DNA from: an uncultured Eubacteriales bacterium
GTDB taxonomy: Bacteria > Bacillota > Clostridia > Oscillospirales > Acutalibacteraceae
Assembly (NCBI GenBank): GCA_934436505.1
Contig: CAKSAP010000002.1
Span: 394,577-458,576, forward strand
Reading direction: 5' to 3'
Length of the DNA stretch: 64,000 nt
In this document: in pieces, positions 1-8,019 of the stretch
How the letters are laid out: every line of letters begins with the position of its first letter
Position numbering within the stretch: the stretch's first letter is position 1
Notes under the pieces: model-generated
The model's input: the letters and a program-made list of their open reading frames with translations, nothing else
Told to the model about the DNA's origin: nothing
Database searches by the model: none
Translations under genes and position numbers: made by a program

Positions 1-21
1 ACAAAGTATTTGTTTTATTTG

Positions 22-53
22 CACACCGGGTTTTATAAACCCGGTGTTTTTTT
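22..53 (+). terminator. Intrinsic terminator of an upstream gene
   Basis: A 10-bp perfect stem (CACCGGGTTT / AAACCCGGTG, 24-33 and 37-46) with a 3-base loop is followed by seven T. It ends a transcription unit lying left of the window. Confidence 0.9.
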
Positions 54-72
54 GGTTTGAAAAGCACATCGG

Positions 73-88
73 CATACTATTTTCAGAA
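73..88 (+). promoter_or_regulatory. Shared promoter-like motif, copy 1
   Basis: CATACTATTTTCAGAA, directly after the terminator at 22-53 and 58 bases before the first gene. It is one of 19 near-identical copies in the element. It is probably a -10-type element of an element-wide promoter; no TTGACA-like -35 is seen. Confidence 0.75.
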
Positions 89-99
89 CAATTGTTATA

Positions 100-133
100 G
101 ACGAATGGAGTCTTACAATTGGACAAAAATTAG
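100..133 (+). promoter_or_regulatory. Conserved leader block GACGANNGGAG with mini-ORF
   Basis: GACGAATGGAG (100-110) lies 27 bases after the start of the promoter motif, the same distance as in other copies. It is not the ribosome site of the downstream gene, which has its own AGGAGG at 132-137. It is followed at 8-base spacing by a possible four-codon ORF, TTG to TAG (119-133), whose stop overlaps that AGGAGG. Confidence 0.4.
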
Positions 134-145
134 GAGGAAACACAC

Positions 146-829
146 ATGAAATTACTATCACGAAAAGAATATTTGAAATTGGCATTGGAAGAAAGCTATG
201 GTGTTCAAAAAGCAGATAACAAGGTTTATCTGATAGCGGACACTGAAAACAACGAAAATGAAAAAGCTCTTTATCCTGTTCGGATTGAAGAATTTTCGCA
301 TTGGGAATTGAGAAATGGGGAGTGTTTGAGAGAAGGAACTATGCGTCTTCGCGGCGAGATGTGCGGAGGCATAACCTTTAATGAGGAGAGTGAGAACGCA
401 CATGAGGAACTTCTTAAATACCTTAACAATCCCATTATCATTTATGCGGAAAACGATTTGGAAACGCAGGATATATTAAAAGTTATTCCGGATGGATATT
501 ACATTATTGTCATCGGTGATGAAGCACCGATCAATGAATTTGACAGCCCTACAACCAGAAGCGAAAATTATATGGCATATCGTAAAGCAATATCATCTTT
601 GTCAGTACAGGACGTTGTAAAAGCAGTAAACCGTTTGGCAACTGTATCTGCAATGGTTTCTGATGAACCGGAATGGGAGGATGCAACAAACGATGTGTTA
701 TATCCGTTTCAAATCGTCATTGGTAAGTTGTTGGTCGGTAAGCAATGTCCCAAATGTGGCAAAGAGTTGTTTAGGAGTGATTTGCCGCAATACGACTATT
801 TATGTATTGAATGCAACGAAAATTTTTAG
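146..829 (+). CDS. Hypothetical protein with C-terminal zinc ribbon
   Basis: This 227-residue soluble protein belongs to no family I recognise. The last 30 residues hold CPKCGKEL and CIECNENF, a CxxC...CxxC arrangement typical of a zinc ribbon. The rest is acidic and mixed alpha/beta with no clear catalytic motif. The start ATG at 146 has AGGAGG eight bases upstream. It is the first gene after promoter copy 1 and probably forms an operon with the next gene and the ligase: the downstream start overlaps its end region and the ligase start overlaps the next stop. A nucleic-acid or protein-binding role is only a guess from the zinc ribbon. Confidence 0.75.
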   Translation: MKLLSRKEYLKLALEESYGVQKADNKVYLIADTENNENEKALYPVRIEEFSHWELRNGECLREGTMRLRGEMCGGITFNEESENAHEELLKYLNNPIIIYAENDLETQDILKVIPDGYYIIVIGDEAPINEFDSPTTRSENYMAYRKAISSLSVQDVVKAVNRLATVSAMVSDEPEWEDATNDVLYPFQIVIGKLLVGKQCPKCGKELFRSDLPQYDYLCIECNENF

Positions 830-840
830 GAGAAAGTGAA

Positions 841-1203
841 ATGAAAACAAACATTGCAACGTTGGGTTATTCCGGATTTTGCACTCTTCTTTCTGAAGAC
901 ACAGAAGACAGGTTTAGAGTTATCTTGGACTATGATGACTTTCAGGTTTGGGAAGATACGGAAACACACGAATATTATTATTTGGAACGCGATGAGAATG
1001 ACGCATCCGATTTTTTTGAGGTTGTACTTATTGCGGTTTTAACATATTCATCCATACATGACATTAATGAAAAAAACGGTGAACGGTTGTCTGAATTATT
1101 TGACTGCTGTTGCTGCGGAGAATGTGTTGGCGATGACAAAATTGAGTATTTATGGTTTGAACAAAGAGAATTCACATTAACTGAGAAAGGAAATATCAAA
1201 TGA
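841..1203 (+). CDS. Hypothetical small acidic protein with Cys cluster
   Basis: This is a 120-residue acidic protein of unknown function. An earlier in-frame ATG at 811 exists, but the ATG at 841 has AGGAGA (829-834) at good spacing, so I use 841. The visible feature is a cysteine cluster, DCCCCGECVGDDK, about residues 83-95, which might bind a metal. The stop TGA at 1201-1203 overlaps the ATG of the ligase gene (ATGA), so the two are probably translationally coupled. Confidence 0.7.
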   Translation: MKTNIATLGYSGFCTLLSEDTEDRFRVILDYDDFQVWEDTETHEYYYLERDENDASDFFEVVLIAVLTYSSIHDINEKNGERLSELFDCCCCGECVGDDKIEYLWFEQREFTLTEKGNIK

Positions 1204-3266
1204 AAAGCACAGTGGAATTTATGTACGAGGAAATGATTCAAAAAGCAAATGCTGCAAATAAAGCATATTATGACGACGACAATCCGATTATGGAGGATCC
1301 TGAGTATGATGAATTGATGCGTGGTATCAAAAAGATTGAAAAAGCGTATCCAAACCTTGTTACCCCAAAATCGCCTACGCAACATGTAGGCGGTACTGCT
1401 TCTTCCTCTTTTGAGAAGGTGGAGCATGTGGTTCCAATGCTTTCTCTGCAGGATGTATTCAGCGAGGAAGAAGTAGACGAGTTTATATCTCAATTTCCGG
1501 ACGAAGAGTATTCTGTAGAAGAAAAGATAGATGGACTGTCAATGTCTGTTACTTACCACAATGGAATACTTGTTCGAGCAGAAACAAGAGGCGATGGTTA
1601 TATCGGAGAAGATATCACCGAAAACGCAAGATATATCGGCGGAATCCCGCAAAGATTGAAACATCTTGAAGGCGGCGGAAATATCTGGGAATTGGAAGTG
1701 CGCTGCGAAGTGTATCTGCCGGTAAAACGCTTTGAGGAGCTGAACCGAGAACAAGAGCTTGCAGGTAAGAAGCTATTTGTAAATCCTCGAAATGCAGCGG
1801 CAGGATTACTGCGCACTAAGGATATTGAAACTGTAAAATCAGCAAAGCTTTGTGCATTCGCGTTTAACATACAACGAATTGAATATTTGGATCCGGAATC
1901 AGAATTAACATTTCTTGATATGGGACTTCATACAAACAGACTTGAAATATTAAACTGTTTAGGTTTTCAAACAGTTCGATACGCTGCCGTTCCCGGCGGT
2001 GATGTTATGAAATGGGTGAAAAATATCGGAGAATATAAAGCCGAGTTACCCTATTGGATCGACGGTGCTGTAATTAAAATTGATAGCATCAGAAAAAGAG
2101 AAGAGCTTGGAAGCACCAATAAATGTCCTCGATGGGCAATCGCTTTTAAATACCCTCCCGAAGAAAAGGAAACGGTTGTAAAGGACATCATCCTACAAAC
2201 CGGACGAACGGGACGAGTAACACCGGTTGCAGTGTTGGAACCTGTTTTTCTCGCAGGCACGAAAGTTGAAAAAGCTACGCTTCATAATCCTCAGATTGTT
2301 GAATCTCTTGGTATAAACATTGGCGATACCGTTTTGGTACGAAAAGCCGCAGAAATCATACCGGAAATCATTAAAGTTACGAAAAGTGCTTTTTATGGAG
2401 AAGGCGCAGTTACACCCAAAGCAGCCTATAATGTATTTTCGCATACCTGCCCCTCCTGTGGAAAGGCAATTATTCCAGATAACGATGGAAACGGCGCCTA
2501 TTGCACAAATCCGGATTGTCCTGCGCAGATTGCCCGTAAGTTTGAATTTTGGGCGTCTCGTGATTGTATGGATATTGCCGGATTTGGACCAGCAATTATT
2601 GACCGGTTTATTGAACTTGGTTGGCTAAAAGAAATTCCTGATATTTATCGGCTTTATAATCACAGAGATGAAATGGTTTTGCTTGATGGATTTGGAGACA
2701 GAGCTGCAGATAAGCTGCTTGATGCTATTGAGCAGTCGAAAGGCAGGGATATTGACCGTCTTATTAAGGCGCTCGGCATTCCTGGAGTCGGAAGGCATAT
2801 CGGAAAAAACCTTGCGAAAAGGTATCCGGGATTTTACGCTATTATGACTTTATCTCAAAATGCATTGCAGCAGATTGACGGTATCGGAGACATATCAGCT
2901 AAGGTAATGTATGAAACCTTCCAAAAGCAAGATTTTAAAGATATGATGGTTGAGCTTTGCAATCTCGGCGTCAATGTAAAGTCAAAATCTTTTATTTCAA
3001 CAGCTACAGGAACGCTTTCTTTACCGTTTGAAGGTTTAACCTTTGTGATTACGGGCACATTGCCGACAATGAAGCGAGAGGAAGCCGCAGAGTTAATTGA
3101 GCATAATGGCGGTAAGGTTTCCGGTTCTGTATCGAAGAAAACAGACTATCTGCTTGTCGGAGAAAAGGCAGGCAGTAAGCTTACAAAAGCACAGAATTTA
3201 GGAGTCGAGATCATAGACGAAGAAATGTTGCGCTCGCTTATAAAAGGCGAAGGGAAAATAATTTAA
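1200..3266 (+). CDS. ligA: NAD-dependent DNA ligase
   Basis: This enzyme seals DNA nicks using NAD and joins Okazaki fragments and repair patches. At 688 residues it is the full family length. An N-terminal Ia-like region is followed by the adenylation domain with the nucleophile Lys109 in EEKIDG, then an OB fold and a four-Cys zinc finger at about 416-440 (CPSCGK and CTNPDCPAQ). Helix-hairpin-helix motifs follow at about 500-590, and a BRCT domain covers about 607-686. It is the third gene of the operon from promoter copy 1. A ligase on a mobile element adds to the other replication genes here; the host surely has its own LigA. Confidence 0.97.
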   Translation: MKSTVEFMYEEMIQKANAANKAYYDDDNPIMEDPEYDELMRGIKKIEKAYPNLVTPKSPTQHVGGTASSSFEKVEHVVPMLSLQDVFSEEEVDEFISQFPDEEYSVEEKIDGLSMSVTYHNGILVRAETRGDGYIGEDITENARYIGGIPQRLKHLEGGGNIWELEVRCEVYLPVKRFEELNREQELAGKKLFVNPRNAAAGLLRTKDIETVKSAKLCAFAFNIQRIEYLDPESELTFLDMGLHTNRLEILNCLGFQTVRYAAVPGGDVMKWVKNIGEYKAELPYWIDGAVIKIDSIRKREELGSTNKCPRWAIAFKYPPEEKETVVKDIILQTGRTGRVTPVAVLEPVFLAGTKVEKATLHNPQIVESLGINIGDTVLVRKAAEIIPEIIKVTKSAFYGEGAVTPKAAYNVFSHTCPSCGKAIIPDNDGNGAYCTNPDCPAQIARKFEFWASRDCMDIAGFGPAIIDRFIELGWLKEIPDIYRLYNHRDEMVLLDGFGDRAADKLLDAIEQSKGRDIDRLIKALGIPGVGRHIGKNLAKRYPGFYAIMTLSQNALQQIDGIGDISAKVMYETFQKQDFKDMMVELCNLGVNVKSKSFISTATGTLSLPFEGLTFVITGTLPTMKREEAAELIEHNGGKVSGSVSKKTDYLLVGEKAGSKLTKAQNLGVEIIDEEMLRSLIKGEGKII

Positions 3267-3285
3267 AATAATGTGGAGGAACTGA

Positions 3286-3831
3286 ATGAGAAACAAGATA
3301 ATCAGTTTGATATTAACCGTAATTTTTGTGTTACTCTCTTGCTCCTGCAATGACATAACTGTACCCGCTCAACAAAGCGGGTACAAAGTCATTTGCGTGG
3401 TGGACGGAGACACAATTATAGTTGATGCAGACGGCGAAAAAACAAAAGTACGTATGATTGGCATAGATACACCGGAAAGCGTTCATAATGATGAAAACCG
3501 AAATTGTGAGTTTGGTAAATCAGCTTCGGAATATACGAAATCGTTGTTGAGCGGACAGTGTGTTGAACTGGAGTATGATGAACAGCGAACGGATATATAT
3601 GATCGCATATTGGCGTATGTGTACTTAGACGGAGAAATGGTGAATCAAATATTGGTTCTCAATGGGTATGCTGTTGCAAAAAACTATCCTCCAAACGTAA
3701 AATACAGCGAGTTGCTTCGATCTGCGCAGGTATTGGCAGAAGAGCAAAAGGTTGGTATGTGGAGCAATTCGGTAAGCGATGAAGATACCGGTGGTCTAAA
3801 AGAAAAATATAATATGGCGCTTGCAACATAA
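3286..3831 (+). CDS. Secreted thermonuclease (SNase-like) lipoprotein
   Basis: This 181-residue protein has a lipoprotein signal (about 1-22, lipobox LLSCSC) and a staphylococcal-nuclease fold. Catalytic motifs are visible: VDGDT near residue 43, RMIGIDTPE with the conserved Arg, and the DRILAYVY block. Such enzymes cut DNA or RNA outside the membrane using calcium. GTGGAGG lies upstream of ATG 3286. It follows ligA by 19 bases without its own promoter motif and so is probably co-transcribed. On a transfer element it could process DNA at the cell surface or degrade competing DNA; that role is inference. The last residues (MALAT) run into a probable gene remnant. Confidence 0.9.
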   Translation: MRNKIISLILTVIFVLLSCSCNDITVPAQQSGYKVICVVDGDTIIVDADGEKTKVRMIGIDTPESVHNDENRNCEFGKSASEYTKSLLSGQCVELEYDEQRTDIYDRILAYVYLDGEMVNQILVLNGYAVAKNYPPNVKYSELLRSAQVLAEEQKVGMWSNSVSDEDTGGLKEKYNMALAT

Positions 3832-3952
3832 ATGTATTTGTAAAAGTAGATACAATGGTTGAGCATACCATACAGAGGCTATTGAAAACGCCTATAACTG
3901 TGATGCGACTGAGTTTGAAGTTATCGGTAATACGATACGCCTGTATTGTTAG
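3814..3952 (+). pseudogene. Possible frameshifted small-gene remnant
   Basis: Between the nuclease and the next small gene the DNA reads like protein in two adjacent frames. Bases 3835-3880 give NVFVKVDTMVEHTI. After a one-base shift, 3873-3952 gives TEAIENAYNCDATEFEVIGN and then TIRLYC and a stop. Joined by a single-base correction these make a plausible small protein. No intact start-to-stop frame covers both parts. The alternative is chance coding-like sequence. Confidence 0.35.
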
Positions 3953-3965
3953 AGGAGGTTGAATA

Positions 3966-4166
3966 ATGAAAGGAAAAGTAAGTGTAGAAATAACGGGTGT
4001 GCTTTTCGTACCGATTAAAGACACTTCAATAATAGACTTCGGCGAAAATTCAAATGTGTTTGGCAGAATTTCAGCTGCTCGGCAATATTTTATAAAAAAA
4101 TACAACGTTGAAAGTGAGCAAATACATATAATTAAATGCGATTTCCTTAAGAATGAGGATGATTAA
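3966..4166 (+). CDS. Hypothetical small protein
   Basis: A 66-residue protein with no recognised family. AGAGGAGG lies eight bases before ATG 3966, which supports translation. The sequence is mixed beta/alpha with an acidic tail (KNEDD) and no signal peptide. It is the last gene before a strong terminator, so it is probably the end of the unit that starts at base 73. Confidence 0.6.
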   Translation: MKGKVSVEITGVLFVPIKDTSIIDFGENSNVFGRISAARQYFIKKYNVESEQIHIIKCDFLKNEDD

Positions 4167-4216
4167 CTGGAAACCCTGCTTGGTAATGCAAATATAAATC
4201 TTTATTGTTCAATTGA

Positions 4217-4250
4217 AAAAAGAGCTTTGCTGAAACGCAAGGCTCTTTTT
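4217..4250 (+). terminator. Intrinsic terminator
   Basis: AAAAGAGC and TTGC pair with GCAA and GCTCTTTT around a TGAAAC loop, ending in a T run. It closes the ligase operon and separates it from the Fic gene. Confidence 0.85.
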
Positions 4251-4325
4251 GGTTGTAAGCATGGACTTTTTGAAGAAAATGTGGTAAGATAATAAGCAAG
4301 ATAGTAAGTAAGATGGAGGTTGTCT

Positions 4326-5318
4326 ATGGAAGAATATATTCCGCCTTATCAAATAACGGATGCAATGCTTTCTTATGTGTCTTTGATATCAGAAAAAATA
4401 GGTCAGGTAACAGAACGTAGCAATTTAAGTTCTAAACCTCATCTCAGGAGAAACAACAAGATTAAATCCATACATTCTTCTTTGCGAATTGAAGCGAATT
4501 CTTTATCGTTGAGCGAAGTAAAAGATGTTATTAACGGAAAAACAGTTCTGGGTAAAGCGAAAGAGATACAAGAAGTCAAAAATGCGTATGCCGCTTATGA
4601 TGAAATATCTGCGATTAACCCTTATAGCATTGAAGAGTTAAAGCGTATGCACGGAATAATGACTAAATATATTGTGGAAGAATCCGGAAAATTCCGGAAG
4701 GGAGAAGAAGGCGTCTTTAATGGAGACGAATGCATATTCATGGCTCCGCCGGCAAAAATGGTACCGGATTTGATGAAACAGTTGTTCGATTGGATGAAAA
4801 ACAACAAAGATACTGTGCATCCGTTAATATTATCCTCTGTTTTCCATTACGAATTCGTTTTTATTCATCCCTTTTCAGACGGAAACGGGAGAATGGCGAG
4901 ACTTTGGCATACGGTTTTGTTGACAAGATGGAACCCGATATTTGAGTATATTCCGATAGAAAGCCAAATTGAAAAGTTCCAAGATGGTTACTATCAGGCT
5001 ATAGCACAATGTCATACCTGCGGAAACAGCAATCTTTTTATTGAGTTTATTCTCAAACAAATATACGAAATTCTCAGAGAAGTGGCAATACAGACAGAAA
5101 GCACGGATGAAAACATATCTATTTATGTGAAGAAGCTTCTTTCGGTTATGGATTACGATACGCCGTATAGTGCAAATGAATTGCTGTCAAAATTAAAACT
5201 AAAATCAAGAGAAGCGTTAAGAAAGAATTATTTACACCCTGCAATTGATGCCGGGTTAGTCTATATGACGCTTCCTAATGTGCCACAAAGCAAAAATCAA
5301 AGATATATCAAGCGCTAA
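4326..5318 (+). CDS. Fic-domain protein (probable AMP transferase)
   Basis: Fic enzymes usually transfer AMP from ATP to target proteins. This 330-residue protein has the signature HPFSDGNGRMAR with the catalytic His at about residue 181. An N-terminal SLRIEAN segment (about 52-58) matches the self-inhibiting motif S/T-x-x-x-E of class II Fic proteins, and a C-terminal helix-turn-helix-like region follows. ATG 4326 sits six bases after GGAGG; a TTG at 4320 is also possible. The gene lacks the shared promoter motif and is flanked by terminators, so it looks like an independently regulated cargo unit. No separate antitoxin gene is seen next to it, as expected if inhibition is in cis. Confidence 0.9.
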   Translation: MEEYIPPYQITDAMLSYVSLISEKIGQVTERSNLSSKPHLRRNNKIKSIHSSLRIEANSLSLSEVKDVINGKTVLGKAKEIQEVKNAYAAYDEISAINPYSIEELKRMHGIMTKYIVEESGKFRKGEEGVFNGDECIFMAPPAKMVPDLMKQLFDWMKNNKDTVHPLILSSVFHYEFVFIHPFSDGNGRMARLWHTVLLTRWNPIFEYIPIESQIEKFQDGYYQAIAQCHTCGNSNLFIEFILKQIYEILREVAIQTESTDENISIYVKKLLSVMDYDTPYSANELLSKLKLKSREALRKNYLHPAIDAGLVYMTLPNVPQSKNQRYIKR

Positions 5319-5336
5319 ATAATGTTCAATTGTTTT

Positions 5337-5370
5337 AAGGAACTCCGCTTCGGTGGAGTTCTTTTTTTTG
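5337..5370 (+). terminator. Intrinsic terminator after Fic gene
   Basis: GGAACTCC pairs with GGAGTTC around a CTTCGG-type loop, followed by eight T. Confidence 0.9.
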
Positions 5371-5405
5371 TACTCGAAATGTATTTGTGTGTGGAATGAT
5401 TTTCT

Positions 5406-5421
5406 CATACTACTTTTAGAA
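5406..5421 (+). promoter_or_regulatory. Shared promoter-like motif, copy 2
   Basis: CATACTACTTTTAGAA, the only copy with C at the eighth position. The leader block GACGAATGGAGG follows at 5433 (27 bases on). The next gene starts at 5481 with its own AGGAG. Confidence 0.72.
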
Positions 5422-5480
5422 TATGTATTTCAGACGAATGGAGGAATCGCATATTACTATTAAATTTAGGAGATGACAAT

Positions 5481-5717
5481 ATGGGTTTTGAGAAAAACAA
5501 ACAACTATTTGAATCGTATTGCCGATATATAACATGGAGCGCAAAAGAAGAATACCGCGCAATATGGAAAGGGCTAAAAGATATTTCGAGTCTATGCGAA
5601 AAGACGCTGGGGTTAGTGTGTGATAAAGAGCGGTACTTAAGACAAACATACGAAACACTGTTTTGCGAAAAATCTAAAGTCACATTTGCGGAATTCTATG
5701 CTTACCTGGAAAGCTAA
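5481..5717 (+). CDS. Hypothetical small protein
   Basis: A 78-residue, probably helical protein rich in charged and aromatic residues, with no recognised family. AGGAG lies about eight bases before ATG 5481. It is first in the unit from promoter copy 2 and is followed after 42 bases by the methyltransferase, so the two are probably co-transcribed. There are no membrane segments. Function unknown. Confidence 0.65.
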   Translation: MGFEKNKQLFESYCRYITWSAKEEYRAIWKGLKDISSLCEKTLGLVCDKERYLRQTYETLFCEKSKVTFAEFYAYLES

Positions 5718-5759
5718 AGTTATTAAACAGCTAAAAAATAAAAATGAAAGGGAAAACCA

Positions 5760-7676
5760 ATGAAAAGGAAATATATTTTAGATAACCTGAAAAGCCGCAA
5801 TTCCATACAATTTTACAACAAAGATGATTACATGGTTTTGTATGGAGGTAAAATTATCGGAGTTATCAATAAAGAACTCAGAGAACAGTACGATGGAAAT
5901 AAACTCTATTATATTGCCAGAATTAAGGATTTTGATTCTTGCAATAGATATGATTACGTGGATCGCTTTATAACTTTGTATGCGGCAAAATTGGCTATTA
6001 TCGATGCATTTGAAAAAATGCTTGAAAATAATCCAACGTTATTGTATGCAAAAGAATCCAATATCGATATAAAGTCTCTTCCGTGTGGAGATAATACTGA
6101 GTTTTATCCTACACCAAACTCTCTTGTGGGAAAAATGCTGAAAGGCATAGACTGGAACATGGTACATACAGTACTTGAGCCATCCGCAGGAAAAGGGGAT
6201 ATCGTAAGCGGAATATTAAAAGCAAGTAGGAAGCATTATCGTGAGTTAGATATCGACTGCATTGAACGCGATATCTTTTTACAGCATATATTGAGAGGCG
6301 AAGGATATCGAGTTGTACACGATGATTTTCTGACATTTAACAGTAGAAAACATTACGATCTGATAATAATGAATCCGCCCTTTTCAAACGCAGATGAGCA
6401 CCTTTTGAAAGCTATTGAATTACAAAGAAACGGCGGCGCTATTATCTGCTTGTTAAATGCACAAACACTAAAAAATCCTTGTACCAAAAGGCGTCAGATT
6501 TTGATACAGAAATTATTTGAAAAGAATGCGCAGATTTGTTATCTTAAACACGAATTTAAAAAGGCGGAAAGACAAACGGATGTTGAAATAGCTCTGGTTA
6601 AAGTCTGTATTCCTCATACTATTGGGGTATCTGATATTTTTGAAAATCTCAAAAAGAGCAGGAATGTTTCAGAGGATATAATACCCGAAAGAGAAGATAT
6701 CGCGCCTTCTGATTTGGCTGAATTATTCGAGAGGCAATTCAATCTTGAAGTTGACGCTTCGTTAAAATTGATACAAGAATATAATGCGCTGCGTCCGTAT
6801 ATGATGAATAGCCTCGATAAAAACGATCATTACAAACATGCAATCCTTACTCTTACAGTAGGAACGGATTCTAATCATTTACAAAAGTTGGATGTTAACA
6901 ATTATCTTAGAAAGGTTCGAATGAAGTATTGGAACGCATTGTTTTCGAGAAAAGAATTTACAGGAAAATTAACGAGCAACCTGCAGGACAAATACAGAAA
7001 CATGGTTGACGAACTCGCTGATTATGATTTCACAAAGTATAACATCGAGCGCGTCCATGCCGAAATGAATGCCGAAATGGTTCAGGCAATCAAGCAGAGT
7101 ATCCTGTCTTTGTTTGATACCTTTTCTGAGGAACATTCCTACTATCCGGAATGCACAAAAAATATTCATTACTATAACGGTTGGAAAACAAATAAAGCAC
7201 ATAAAGTCGGTATGAAAGTAATTCTTCCTGCAAACGGAATGTTTGCCTCATATAGTTTTCGGGGTCCATTGGAAACGTATACTGTATATAACAAATTGTC
7301 TGATATTGAAAAGGTGTTTAATTATCTTTCCGGACATATGAATGCAGATAGTGATTTAGAGCGCATCATATGTGCTGCTAATGACAACGGACAGACAAAG
7401 AATATTGAATGTAAATACTTTACAGTAACCCTGTATAAGAAAGGAACAGCACATATTACTTTTAAGGACGAGGATCTTATAGAATCGTTTAATATTTTTG
7501 CAGCTCAAAATAAAAATTGGCTTCCTCCGAATTACGGAAAGAAGAATTACTCTGATATGTCATCGGAAGAGAAAACGGTAATTGATGACTTTCAGGGAGA
7601 AGATAAGTACACAAAGGTTATGCTTAATAAGGATAAGTTTTTATACGCGTCAAACGAGCAGCTGCTTCTTTGTTGA
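5760..7676 (+). CDS. SAM-dependent DNA adenine methyltransferase with DUF4942-like tail
   Basis: This 638-residue protein carries the class I methyltransferase motif I (VLEPSAGKGD, residues 138-147) and motif IV NPPF (205-208), typical of N6-adenine DNA methylases. The C-terminal half (about 440-630) resembles the DUF4942 region often attached to such enzymes on plasmids and phages. No restriction endonuclease gene lies nearby, so it is an orphan methylase. It could protect the element from host restriction or mark replicated DNA (inference). The start ATG 5760 follows GAAAGGG. It is the second gene of the unit from copy 2. Confidence 0.88.
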   Translation: MKRKYILDNLKSRNSIQFYNKDDYMVLYGGKIIGVINKELREQYDGNKLYYIARIKDFDSCNRYDYVDRFITLYAAKLAIIDAFEKMLENNPTLLYAKESNIDIKSLPCGDNTEFYPTPNSLVGKMLKGIDWNMVHTVLEPSAGKGDIVSGILKASRKHYRELDIDCIERDIFLQHILRGEGYRVVHDDFLTFNSRKHYDLIIMNPPFSNADEHLLKAIELQRNGGAIICLLNAQTLKNPCTKRRQILIQKLFEKNAQICYLKHEFKKAERQTDVEIALVKVCIPHTIGVSDIFENLKKSRNVSEDIIPEREDIAPSDLAELFERQFNLEVDASLKLIQEYNALRPYMMNSLDKNDHYKHAILTLTVGTDSNHLQKLDVNNYLRKVRMKYWNALFSRKEFTGKLTSNLQDKYRNMVDELADYDFTKYNIERVHAEMNAEMVQAIKQSILSLFDTFSEEHSYYPECTKNIHYYNGWKTNKAHKVGMKVILPANGMFASYSFRGPLETYTVYNKLSDIEKVFNYLSGHMNADSDLERIICAANDNGQTKNIECKYFTVTLYKKGTAHITFKDEDLIESFNIFAAQNKNWLPPNYGKKNYSDMSSEEKTVIDDFQGEDKYTKVMLNKDKFLYASNEQLLLC

Positions 7677-7703
7677 TAACATAGTAAGAAAGAGGATAGC
7701 GAA

Positions 7704-7910
7704 ATGGATAGAATTATTTACACATACGCAAAAATTGAATGTTGTGCAGCTTGTACAGAACGAGAAATAGGATGTCATTCAGTTTGTAAAAAATATAATC
7801 ACGAAAAACGAATTGCTAATGCAAAAAATCGAATTATTAAAGCACAAATGACGAATGACAGAGAACAAAGAGAATATTCATACGCTGTACATAAAAGGCT
7901 AAAAAAGTAA
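7704..7910 (+). CDS. Small Cys-rich protein
   Basis: This 68-residue protein begins with a Cys/His-rich stretch (CCAACTEREIGCHSVC, about residues 13-28) followed by a basic helical tail. Similar small Cys-rich proteins are common in Firmicutes phages and plasmids and probably bind zinc; I cannot assign a function. It lies 27 bases after the methyltransferase, just before a terminator, and so is the last gene of that operon. The ribosome site (AAGAGGA) is acceptable but not strong. Confidence 0.65.
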   Translation: MDRIIYTYAKIECCAACTEREIGCHSVCKKYNHEKRIANAKNRIIKAQMTNDREQREYSYAVHKRLKK

Positions 7911-7920
7911 TATGTTTAAT

Positions 7921-7952
7921 AAAACGACCGAAGTTTCTTTCGGTCGTTTTTT
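7921..7952 (+). terminator. Intrinsic terminator
   Basis: A perfect stem, AAAACGACCGAA with TTCGGTCGTTTT, around a short loop and followed by T. It lies between the small Cys-rich gene and promoter copy 3. Confidence 0.92.
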
Positions 7953-7971
7953 GCTGTTGCAAAAACTTTGT

Positions 7972-7987
7972 CATACTATTTTTAGAA
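7972..7987 (+). promoter_or_regulatory. Shared promoter-like motif, copy 3
   Basis: CATACTATTTTTAGAA, the exact consensus. GACGAAAGGAG follows at 7999 and here serves as the ribosome site of the helicase gene. Confidence 0.78.
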
Positions 7988-8019
7988 TTTCACATTATGA
8001 CGAAAGGAGAAAAAGACAA

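Noticed and set aside
978..1493. Long minus-strand open frame across the small acidic gene and ligA start
   Set aside because: It is opposite clear coding sequence with a ribosome site and family match; its translation has no domain.
7912..8019. N-terminal extension of the first RecD2-like helicase from ATG 7912
   Set aside because: This stretch contains the preceding terminator and promoter copy 3, and the TTG at 8020 has a proper ribosome site.
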